In this document: positions 1-5,287 of the stretch, piece after piece
How the letters are laid out: each line of letters starts with the position of its first letter
Numbering within the stretch: the stretch's first letter is position 1
Source of the DNA: Aquificaceae bacterium
Lineage (GTDB): Bacteria; Aquificota; Aquificia; Aquificales; Aquificaceae
Assembly: GCA_027014155.1 (NCBI GenBank)
Contig: JALWEG010000015.1
Location: 1 to 47,663, forward strand
Direction: 5' to 3'
Length of the DNA: 47,663 nucleotides
Notes under the pieces: model-generated
Database searches by the model: none
Seen by the model: only the letters and a program-made list of their open reading frames with translations
Told to the model about the DNA's origin: nothing
Program-made: the position numbers and the translations under genes

Positions 1-36
1 CCTTAGAGCTTTTGTTCTCCCTCTCGGGAGCAGTGG

Positions 37-163
37 GGTATTTAACTATTTACTAATTTACTCCACAAATGTTTTCCGGTCAACTTCTATTTTAACGCCC
101 TTGCGGGCGACACTCCGTATCTCCTCCCTTACGGAAGGAGTCTTGGAGTGTTTTTTGAGATAA
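37..163 (-). repeat. 127-bp inverted terminal repeat, left copy, with RNA-like hairpins
   Basis: This stretch is the reverse complement of 47537-47663 with a single mismatch (position 103). Read on the minus strand it folds into a hairpin with stem CTCCTTCC and GGGAGGAG around a GTAA loop, enclosed by CACTCC/GGAGTG. A second hairpin, CGCCC/GGGCG, follows with a GCAA loop. Just outside the repeat (1-36) a third hairpin, CTCCC-GAGA-GGGAG, follows. All three loops fit the GNRA pattern. The repeat also covers the last codons of the tiny ORF at 129-239. It may be a dispersed element end or a structured RNA; its true length is unknown because the right copy runs off the window. Confidence 0.85.
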
Positions 164-239
164 AACTCCACGCCAAGGCAAGTAAAGAGGCTGACACTAC
201 CAGTAAGCCTATAACGCCTATGATGTCGTAAAAGCTCAT
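129..239 (-). CDS. 36-residue single-helix membrane protein
   Basis: This short frame starts with ATG inside the stop region of the HicB-like gene (ATGA overlap), so translation is probably coupled. It encodes one hydrophobic helix (about residues 6-28, rich in Gly, Leu, Val, Ala) followed by a basic tail ending RLLP. Its last nine codons lie in the terminal repeat and overlap the first RNA-like hairpin. At the right-hand repeat copy the same nine codons are present without the membrane helix, so only the tail is duplicated. The function is not recognised. It resembles in size and topology the 34- and 35-residue products at 532-636 and 1172-1279. Confidence 0.5.
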   Translation of the reverse strand: MSFYDIIGVIGLLVVSASLLALAWSFISKNTPRLLP

Positions 240-484
240 TTTGACACTTCCAATATCCTCAAGATAGCGTCATCGTATTCGCCTGATCTAAGAGCTTCTA
301 CGGGGATGTCGTAATCTATTTCCTCCCCTTCGTAGTGAAGACGGATAGCCTCCCTTAGGTTCTCAAGAGCCTCCTCAGTAGTAGAGCCTACACTAAATAT
401 AGGCACGCCCACAACTTCAGCCCCCCAGTTGCTTCCTTCGTCCTTCCTCAAGGCTACAAGGAATCTTACCTTAGTTTTCAGCAT
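236..484 (-). CDS. HicB-like (UPF0150) protein, no HicA partner seen
   Basis: The 82-residue product has the HicB N-terminal fold pattern: a beta strand with VALRKDEG, then a Gly-rich turn with WGAEV and VPIFSVGSTTEEAL, then a helix with ENLREAI. In HicAB toxin-antitoxin pairs HicB is the antitoxin and RNase-H-like partner of the small dsRBD-like HicA ribonuclease. No HicA-like frame is visible on either side; the gene is instead coupled to a 36-residue membrane peptide. There is no C-terminal DNA-binding domain. It could be a solitary UPF0150 protein, or part of another small system. TATAAA lies 6 nt before the ATG and no Shine-Dalgarno is seen. Confidence 0.7.
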   Translation of the reverse strand: MLKTKVRFLVALRKDEGSNWGAEVVGVPIFSVGSTTEEALENLREAIRLHYEGEEIDYDIPVEALRSGEYDDAILRILEVSK

Positions 485-531
485 CTACAATTTATATGGA
501 TTTTGTTAGCTAAGGCTTTTCCGCTACTCTT

Positions 532-636
532 CTACTGGTGGGCTTTCTCCTGTTTATCGGCTATAAAATAAACTGCCAGACCCGCCAAGGCTAACCCACC
601 AACAAGTATAAGGTAGTAAAGTACCAAATCACTCAT
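532..636 (-). CDS. 34-residue single-helix membrane protein
   Basis: The frame begins with ATG overlapping the end of the 67-residue gene by 8 nt (629-636), which suggests coupling. The product has a Tyr/Leu/Gly-rich membrane helix (about residues 4-25) and a charged tail with DKQEKAHQ. It was found by reading the minus strand below the usual ORF length cut-off. Its partner arrangement, a two-helix protein followed by a one-helix peptide, is repeated at 1172-1460. No function is known to me. Confidence 0.55.
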   Translation of the reverse strand: MSDLVLYYLILVGGLALAGLAVYFIADKQEKAHQ

Positions 637-832
637 CGTCAGCTCCTTTGGTAATTAATATTAGCCCTACTACAAAAAACACAAGGGCTGAAGAAAGGGC
701 AAGCAGTGCGGAATTTACATCTACATACTCACCCTTGAAAAGAGGCAGTAAAAGCCCCAAACCCGCAGAGATTTTACTGAGGTCGTAAAAGAATTTCCCG
801 GTTTCTTTTAAAGCTTCTTTACTGATTTTCAC
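629..832 (-). CDS. Two-helix small membrane protein, 67 residues
   Basis: The product begins with an amphipathic N-terminus (KEALKETGKFFYDLSK) and has two hydrophobic segments at about residues 19-33 and 42-61, ending in an acidic GADDE. The start is GTG, 6 nt after the stop of the helix-turn-helix gene, with the sequence GGATAAGGAA acting as a possible ribosome site. It shares layout, though little obvious identity, with the 59-residue protein at 1281-1460: a K-F-x-x-D segment, then two helices and an acidic end. Function unknown; a membrane component of the island. Confidence 0.6.
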   Translation of the reverse strand: MKISKEALKETGKFFYDLSKISAGLGLLLPLFKGEYVDVNSALLALSSALVFFVVGLILITKGADDE

Positions 833-838
833 CTTTCC

Positions 839-1021
839 TTATCCATTCCCCTTACTCTCTTCTATCAAGCGGTCAAGGTCAGCCTTATCTATAAGCGTCC
901 TCTTGCCTATCTTTACGGGCTTGAGCTTGCCTTGGTTTATAAACCTATAGAGTGTTGCTCTGCTTATGCGTAAGTAATCGCAAGCTTCCTTAATAGTCAA
1001 AAGCCGGTGGTCGGCACTCAT
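839..1021 (-). CDS. Small helix-turn-helix (excisionase/MerR-like) DNA-binding protein
   Basis: The sequence TIKEACDYLRISRATLYRFINQGKLKPVKIGKRTLIDK is laid out as a classic excisionase-type winged helix-turn-helix: a first helix with an ACDYL motif, a recognition helix RATLYRFI, and a KPVKIG wing. Such proteins are directionality factors or regulators in phages, plasmids and integrative elements. I chose ATG at 1021; a TTG 12 codons upstream (1057) is also possible. It heads the five-gene minus-strand run 1021-129 and probably regulates the island. About 60 residues. Confidence 0.85.
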   Translation of the reverse strand: MSADHRLLTIKEACDYLRISRATLYRFINQGKLKPVKIGKRTLIDKADLDRLIEESKGNG

Positions 1022-1171
1022 ATTAAAGAGGAGTTCGGGGAAGGCAAGCCAGTTCAAGCTCTCATGTGGGAAATAGAGGGCGGGACTTTGATTTTGTGTG
1101 GGCAGGAGGCTATCTGGTATGACCGAGAGTTTATCTGGTTAAGTCCAAAGAGGGAGGAGAAATGACTGAAG

Positions 1172-1279
1172 CTATACGGTCTTTTTCTTCTTTTCCTGCC
1201 AGACTATATAAGCCCCCAAGCTCCAAAGAGCGAGGGAAGCGAACAAACCCATTAGGACGAGTGTCCAGTCAATATTCAT
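1172..1279 (-). CDS. 35-residue single-helix membrane protein
   Basis: The ATG lies 1 nt after the stop of the 59-residue gene upstream. The product has one membrane helix (about residues 7-27, with LVLMGLFASLALWSLGAY) and a strongly basic end (EKKKKTV). It matches the 34-residue product at 532-636 in length, position after a two-helix partner and charged tail. Function unknown. Confidence 0.5.
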   Translation of the reverse strand: MNIDWTLVLMGLFASLALWSLGAYIVWQEKKKKTV

Positions 1280-1280
1280 A

Positions 1281-1460
1281 TCACTCCTCCGGTAATAAGG
1301 TAAGAGCGAATACGGTATTTAGCAAGCCCTCTACGAGGATTATCACAAGCGTAGCGTCGGATATTTGCTCTGTAATCCTAAGCAAGAACGCTCCCACCAT
1401 AAGCCCTACCCCGAAGTTCCTAATCGTATCCGCTAAGAACTTCCGCCTCATGGCCTTCAT
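1281..1460 (-). CDS. Two-helix small membrane protein, 59 residues
   Basis: The minus-strand frame encodes a basic N-terminus (KAMRRKFLADTIRN), a first helix with GVGLMVGAFLLRI, a short linker with TEQISDA, a second helix with LVIILVEGLLNTVFALTLL, and a PEE end. ATG at 1451 is an alternative start. It forms with 1172-1279 a pair that mirrors 532-832. The long plus-strand frame over the same region (1162-1662) is a shadow. No domain is recognised with confidence. Confidence 0.5.
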   Translation of the reverse strand: MKAMRRKFLADTIRNFGVGLMVGAFLLRITEQISDATLVIILVEGLLNTVFALTLLPEE

Positions 1461-1560
1461 TTTACCAACGAAGAAGAGAGGCTCACTTTCTCCGGGGCTT
1501 CCGCCCTCTCTTCCGCTCCTACGGTTTCGCCAGAGCCCATTAGAAGGGGGTGGGGTTCAG

Positions 1561-1590
1561 GCGGAAAAAAGCGGAAAAAACCGGAAATTT
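1561..1590 (+). repeat. Three 10-bp repeats with phased A-tracts upstream of a regulator gene
   Basis: GCGGAAAAAA occurs twice in direct succession and is followed by the related CCGGAAATTT. The 10-bp period puts the A-tracts on one helix face, which usually bends DNA, and repeated GCGGAAA units could be binding sites for a small helix-turn-helix protein. The array sits about 65 bp before the start at 1655, where a promoter would be expected. Confidence 0.5.
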
Positions 1591-1654
1591 TGTGCAGAAG
1601 TCATTGATACAGCGCGGTATTCTCTGAATATGGACACTACAGGAGGCAAACATC

Positions 1655-1855
1655 ATGAGTAAGAAAATTCTAACAACGCAACAAGTTGCCGAGATGCTCG
1701 GAATATCCCCGGGAGCGGTAAGGCAGAAGGTATATCGGGGACAGCTCCCGGCAAGGAAGCTCGGGGAGCGGATAGTCTTTCTGTCCGACGAGCTGGAAAA
1801 GTTCTTAGAGGATTTGCCTACGGTTGTTCCCCAAAAGTGGCAACGGAAGCCCTAA
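1655..1855 (+). CDS. Small helix-turn-helix (excisionase-family) DNA-binding protein
   Basis: The 66-residue product begins ILTTQQVAEMLGISPGAVRQKVYRGQLPARKLGERIVFLSDEL spread over a helix-turn-helix and wing, the common excisionase/MerR-like form; the recognition helix is around GAVRQKVYRG. A clear AGGAGG (1641-1646) precedes the ATG. It reads away from the minus-strand run and is followed 40 bp later by the DUF3854 gene, so it probably is the regulator or initiation cofactor of a replication or integration module. It differs from the protein at 839-1021 but belongs to the same general family. Confidence 0.85.
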   Translation: MSKKILTTQQVAEMLGISPGAVRQKVYRGQLPARKLGERIVFLSDELEKFLEDLPTVVPQKWQRKP

Positions 1856-1895
1856 GGGGGGCTTCTATGGAAAGGATTAAAAGGAGGCAGTGCCG

Positions 1896-2813
1896 ATGGA
1901 AAATAATTTTATCCCAACACCTACACCTTGGGAAGAGCTTTTTACCAACCCACCCACAGAAGGCTTAGAGAGGTTCATTATTCAAGACCTCAAAGCTTCA
2001 GGACTGAAGGCGGAAACCTTAAAAGAGGCGGGAGTTTATATCTTCTCCGGGAAAAGGGAAGACCTTAAGAAAGTTCTCGGCTATAGCTCCTACCAAGGAC
2101 ACGAATTAACCAGAGGCTTTACCTTGCTGGGCTTCCCGTATTTCAACCCCGAGGGAGAGGTAGAACTAACGAGGTTTAAGGTCTATCCGCAAATAGGAGA
2201 CGTTAAGTACTTGCACCCTTCCGGTAAGCCTCCTACCCCCTACATCCTCCCCGAAGTGTGGGAGATAGCAAACAAGCCTCATAAGCCTGTGGCTATCACG
2301 GAGGGAGAAAAGAAGGCTCTCAAGCTCACCCAAGAAGGTTTACCTACCATAGCCTTTAGCGGAGTATGGAATTTTAAGGCTGATAAAACCGCACGGGAGG
2401 AAGAGGATAAGTACCTTCTACGGGAACTCAGGAGCTTTGAATGGGAAGGGCGTAAAGTTTTTATCTTTTACGACGCTGACACTTTCACCAATCCCAAGGT
2501 TAGGCAGGCCCTCTACGAACTTGTCTTTAAGCTTACCGCTCTGGGAGCGGTCATAAGAGTTGCCACGTGGAAAGCCTCAGAGGGTAAAGGGATTGACGAC
2601 TACTTAGCAAGGAAGGAAAACCCTAAAGAAGCCCTTGAGGAGCTTATAGCAAAGGCTAAGCCTATAGAGGCGTTTGCGGAACGGGAAGATTTAAGGCTCA
2701 TCGTTAAGGGGCTGGCTTCTACGGAGTTTGATACCTCCCCGGAGGTGTTTATGAGCCTAATAAAGGCTCTGTCAAAGAAGGCAGGGCTTACTCCCAAAGA
2801 GCTTAAAACCTAA
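1896..2813 (+). CDS. DUF3854 Toprim-like replication protein, probably 3'-truncated
   Basis: The protein has a Toprim-like core: TEGEKKALKL near residue 136, GVWNF near 157, FYDAD with two Asp at 193 and 195, and GKGIDDYLA near 230. These features fit DUF3854, a domain found next to primase/helicase modules of plasmids and phages, where the Glu and Asp residues bind metal. I chose ATG at 1896, 8 nt after AAGGAGG; GTG at 1890 is too close. At 305 residues it stops shortly after the Toprim domain, without the helicase part seen in longer relatives, and a decayed transposase begins 80 bp later, so it may have been cut by that insertion. Confidence 0.75.
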   Translation: MENNFIPTPTPWEELFTNPPTEGLERFIIQDLKASGLKAETLKEAGVYIFSGKREDLKKVLGYSSYQGHELTRGFTLLGFPYFNPEGEVELTRFKVYPQIGDVKYLHPSGKPPTPYILPEVWEIANKPHKPVAITEGEKKALKLTQEGLPTIAFSGVWNFKADKTAREEEDKYLLRELRSFEWEGRKVFIFYDADTFTNPKVRQALYELVFKLTALGAVIRVATWKASEGKGIDDYLARKENPKEALEELIAKAKPIEAFAEREDLRLIVKGLASTEFDTSPEVFMSLIKALSKKAGLTPKELKT

Positions 2814-2859
2814 AGTTTTGCACGACTTGACAAAAGAGGACTCAAGATGTAAAAAAGAA

Positions 2860-2886
2860 CCTCCCCGAGGAATTCCCTCAAGGAGG
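2860..2886 (+). promoter_or_regulatory. Hairpin covering the transposase ribosome site
   Basis: CCTCC (2860-2864) pairs with GGAGG (2882-2886), and GAGG (2867-2870) pairs with CCTC (2876-2879) around AATTC. The 3' arm is the Shine-Dalgarno AGGAGG of the transposase frame that starts at 2895. Insertion sequences often hide their ribosome site this way in read-through transcripts from outside, which lowers transposase output. This is an inference from the fold; the gene itself is broken. Confidence 0.45.
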
Positions 2887-2894
2887 CGAGTCCA

Positions 2895-3778
2895 ATGACG
2901 AATGAAGCTAAATACTTATCACTACTTAACATTTTTCACATTCCTCCCCCACTCTGTCAACCTCTCCTACCTATTCAGCCTCTACATTTTCCAGATTCCT
3001 CAGCTCCTCAAACTTTGACCCCCTACCTCTAATCCAAAACCTTACAGAAGGACTCATAGGCAAGCTCGCCTCAAGCCTCTCTCATAATACTCCCGTCTTC
3101 CTCATCGCAGATACCACGCTCCTCAGAAAAACAGGTTCCAAGATTGAAGGTGTGAAGAGACTTTGGGACCCCTCCTCCAAGAGAGTAGTTCTTGCTCACA
3201 GAGCATTGGTTATCATGCTCTCTGCAAACAACCTAAGAATCCCTATCCACGTTCAACTGCTCCAGAGCTTAAAGCCGGCAGATGCTCTCATAAACGTCCT
3301 CGGAAAGCTACTTCCAGAGCTCAAGACTCTTTTTCCCAAACTCGTGTTCCTATGCGATGCAGGCCTTACCTGCGACAGATTGCTTAACTTCCTGATGAGG
3401 CTTGTTTCAAAGCTTGGGGGATTTGACTTTAAGGAGTGTCTGCTTTCTCTCGTGTATCCGCCTTCTGTGGTTGCTATTGCACGGCTACTTGAGTTCGCCA
3501 AAGGAGTAGCAGGGCGATGTTTGAGGTTTTCTCCTTTTCCTGATGATAGGCTTTTTGAGCTTATGTTCCAAGATTTGATAGGAGGTGACTCATATCGTGC
3601 AAAAGTTTAGTTTATGGTAATAGACCTGAGAAAGCCTCAGTTTAGAGGTATAAAGAAGGTGGTGGACAGGTTAGCTCGTAGGGTTCTGAAGAAAGGCAGA
3701 CCTAAGACGCAAGAGGAAATAGACAGGCTTTACGCCTACGCTAAGGCAGAGTTCTTTTATCCGGTTGTGAAGAATTGA
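2895..3778 (+). pseudogene. Decayed DDE transposase (IS4/IS701-like)
   Basis: An N-terminal piece begins MTNEAKYLSLLNIF at 2895, but the reading frame shifts twice before about 3000, then stays open in another frame through 3610. That part shows a likely first catalytic Asp in FLIADTTLL followed by KTGSKIEG, and a second in LVFLCDAGL. A TAG at 3608-3610 then interrupts the same frame, which continues from 3614 to 3778 with VIDLRKPQFRG and a basic C-terminus. So there are at least two frameshifts and one in-frame stop. The family is judged by eye; the group within IS4-superfamily elements is uncertain. No clear terminal inverted repeats were found. Confidence 0.7.
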
Positions 3779-3792
3779 CACATAATTAAACT

Positions 3793-4146
3793 ATGGCAGT
3801 TAAAACATATTCTAAGAAGGCTCTTGTAAAGAATTACAAAACCATGGTACTGGAATTTGAAAACGTCCCCTTTGACCTACAAAAACAGAGGGAGCTTATA
3901 TATGAGTATGGGGTGGAAGGTGAAAGAAATGTAATAGTCGGGGATAGAATTTTATTACTAAACCTCGGCTACTTCATAGAAAACTCCCCCGAGTGGCACG
4001 GCTTTAAGATACAGGACGACGAGAGCCAACCTCTTGAGAAGTGGTGGTGGCACTTGAACAAAATTGCCAAAGGTGAGTATCCCATAGACAAACTGCCTGA
4101 GCATTTGAGGGAGATATACAGGGAGGAGTATTATAAAGGGGATTGA
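3793..4146 (+). CDS. Hypothetical protein, 117 residues
   Basis: A soluble, mixed-charge protein with no signal peptide or membrane helix. Notable features are a run of three Trp (KWWWHLNK) near residue 84 and a C-terminus rich in Tyr and Glu (REIYREEYYKGD). I recognise no domain. It has no Shine-Dalgarno, and begins 14 bp after the end of the transposase remnant, so it may have been brought in or exposed by that insertion. Codon use and composition look like an ordinary coding region. It is the last gene of the island before the tRNA. Confidence 0.6.
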   Translation: MAVKTYSKKALVKNYKTMVLEFENVPFDLQKQRELIYEYGVEGERNVIVGDRILLLNLGYFIENSPEWHGFKIQDDESQPLEKWWWHLNKIAKGEYPIDKLPEHLREIYREEYYKGD

Positions 4147-4183
4147 AAACCTTATCTACCTATTGAGGTTGTAAGCTCGGAGT

Positions 4184-4202
4184 GGTTAAAGATAGGTTAA
4201 AA
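4184..4202 (+). repeat. 19-bp direct repeat, copy 1 (iteron-like)
   Basis: GGTTAAAGATAGGTTAAAA occurs here and again at 4321-4339, 137 bp apart start to start. Each copy is itself a doubled GGTTAAA unit with 11-bp spacing, about one helical turn. Such tandem sites suit a bound protein such as an integrase arm domain or a plasmid initiator. Confidence 0.7.
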
Positions 4203-4320
4203 GATTACCAGAACCGCCAACCTTCTTAAGGTTAAAAATCCACCCCTTTTCAAGGAAACCGCCTATACAAGGAAAGCCTTAAGTACCAAAGATTAGAGCC
4301 ATTCCGCAGGGAAAGATTTA

Positions 4321-4339
4321 GGTTAAAGATAGGTTAAAA
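4321..4339 (+). repeat. 19-bp direct repeat, copy 2 (iteron-like)
   Basis: An exact copy of 4184-4202, here preceded by TA so that the 11-bp doublet TAGGTTAAAGA / TAGGTTAAAAA is extended. A single additional GGTTAAA at 4230-4236 lies between the two copies. Confidence 0.7.
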
Positions 4340-4499
4340 AATGGTACTGATTTTTTGTGTTTTCCTGTAGCGTCCTGTAATATTCCAGCCACTTCTAAGT
4401 ATTGGGGGATAAGGACTACAGAGGCCACATTTCTAAAGAGCTTGATTATCAAAGCCTTGAGAGAGAAGGTTTTGGAAGTGGTTGATTTTCAAGGATTTA

Positions 4500-4575
4500 T
4501 GGTGGGCGGTGGCGGACTTGAACCGCCGACCTCCATCGTGTGAGGATGGCGCTCTCCCAACTGAGCTAACCGCCC
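4500..4575 (-). tRNA. tRNA-Val (CAC)
   Basis: A full cloverleaf is read on the minus strand. The acceptor GGGCGGT pairs with ACCGCCC, T8 A9 are present, and the D arm is GCTC..GAGC. The anticodon stem is CCATC/GATGG with loop CTCACAC (anticodon CAC), and the T arm has GGTTCAAGTCC. Discriminator A and CCA are encoded. The gene reads leftward, so its 3' end touches the accessory island, the usual orientation for an integration site. Confidence 0.95.
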
Positions 4576-4586
4576 TCAGGAGCTTG

Positions 4587-4600
4587 AGATAATATTATCT
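4587..4600. promoter_or_regulatory. Perfect 14-bp palindrome between tRNA-Val and comF
   Basis: AGATAATATTATCT is its own reverse complement and contains a TATTAT -10-like hexamer in both directions. It lies 12 bp upstream of the tRNA 5' end and 34 bp upstream of the comF ATG, so it could serve as a shared or divergent promoter core. No clear -35 was found. Confidence 0.4.
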
Positions 4601-4633
4601 TAACCTGTCTTGGGGAAAGTGCCAAAGGGGAAA

Positions 4634-5287
4634 ATGGGGATATTAGGCAGGCTGCTGGATTCCCTGTATATCACCGAGGACACGTGCACAAATTGCGGTA
4701 AAACCTTTGAACCAAGCGGGCAGGGGTTCGTATGCGACGAGTGTATAGGTGAAATAAAACCTTATCACCCCCTTGAGTATGAAGAGAAACCCTTCATAGC
4801 GGGCTACAGAATCTTCTCTCTTTACGAAGGAGTCATGAAGGAAGTTATAAAGGCCATAAAGTTCAGGCGGGCACTACCGCTGGTGGAAGTTCTTGCCGGC
4901 AGGATAAGAGGCCACATAAACGAGTATCTGCAAGAGATAGAGCCTCAGATTATAACCTTCGTTCCCGTTCACTTTTGGAGAAGGTGGGGAAGGGGTTTTG
5001 ACCAGAACGAGGAGCTTCTTAAGAGCTTGAAGATTCCCTTTTTGAGAGTGTTAGAAAGGCGCAAGTATGCCAGACCCTTGGCGAGATACGGCAAGTCCGA
5101 AAGGCAGAAGGTTGTGGAGGACGCCTTTAGAGTCAAGGAGCACTTCTTGGATTTGGTTGAGGGCAAAAGGATTTTGGTGCTTGACGACCTGATGACCACG
5201 GGTTCTACGGCTCAAAGTGTGGCCAGAACCCTGTTGGAAGTAGGAGCAGATTCGGTGTATTTTTACTTCTTAGCCAAAGAGCTTTAG
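4634..5287 (+). CDS. comF: ComF-family phosphoribosyltransferase-like protein
   Basis: ComF proteins take part in DNA uptake during natural transformation. The N-terminus has a four-Cys zinc site (CTNCG and CDEC), and the C-terminal half is a type I phosphoribosyltransferase fold with the PRPP loop VLDDLMTTGSTAQS. I chose ATG at 4634 after AAGGGG; a TTG at 4610 and a GTG at 4619 are in frame. 217 residues is normal for the family. The gene overlaps the 3' end of tgt on the other strand by 4 bp. Confidence 0.93.
   Translation: MGILGRLLDSLYITEDTCTNCGKTFEPSGQGFVCDECIGEIKPYHPLEYEEKPFIAGYRIFSLYEGVMKEVIKAIKFRRALPLVEVLAGRIRGHINEYLQEIEPQIITFVPVHFWRRWGRGFDQNEELLKSLKIPFLRVLERRKYARPLARYGKSERQKVVEDAFRVKEHFLDLVEGKRILVLDDLMTTGSTAQSVARTLLEVGADSVYFYFLAKEL

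Larger units (their letters stand above)
4147..4499. other. Gene-free 353-bp stretch with repeated GGTTAAA motifs
   Basis: No convincing gene is present on either strand; the 62-codon plus-strand frame at 4355-4543 runs into the tRNA and is a shadow. The stretch is AT-rich and contains five GGTTAAA motifs on the plus strand, at 4184, 4195, 4230, 4321 and 4332. It ends at the 3' end of tRNA-Val, where integrase-mediated elements usually insert, so it may hold arm-type integrase sites or replication iterons. Confidence 0.5.

Noticed and set aside
236-636. HicA toxin or other toxin partner next to the HicB-like gene
   Set aside because: No frame with the short dsRBD-like pattern was found near it; only the tiny membrane peptides.
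974-1165. Plus-strand frame ending with WEIEGGTLILCGQEAIWYD
   Set aside because: It reads plausibly but overlaps the start of the minus-strand HTH gene and has no convincing start or ribosome site; it could be a leftover fragment but I cannot support it.
1162-1662. 166-codon plus-strand frame
   Set aside because: Ser/Pro/Arg-rich, no ribosome site and opposite the 59- and 35-residue membrane proteins and the A-tract array; judged a shadow frame.
3163-3387. Second plus-strand frame within the transposase remnant
   Set aside because: Overlaps the better transposase frame, and its residues do not form a recognisable protein.
2820-3790. Matching terminal inverted repeats of the insertion sequence
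   Set aside because: TTGACA-like strings occur at both ends (2827 and 3775) but as direct, poorly extended matches; no support for true ends.
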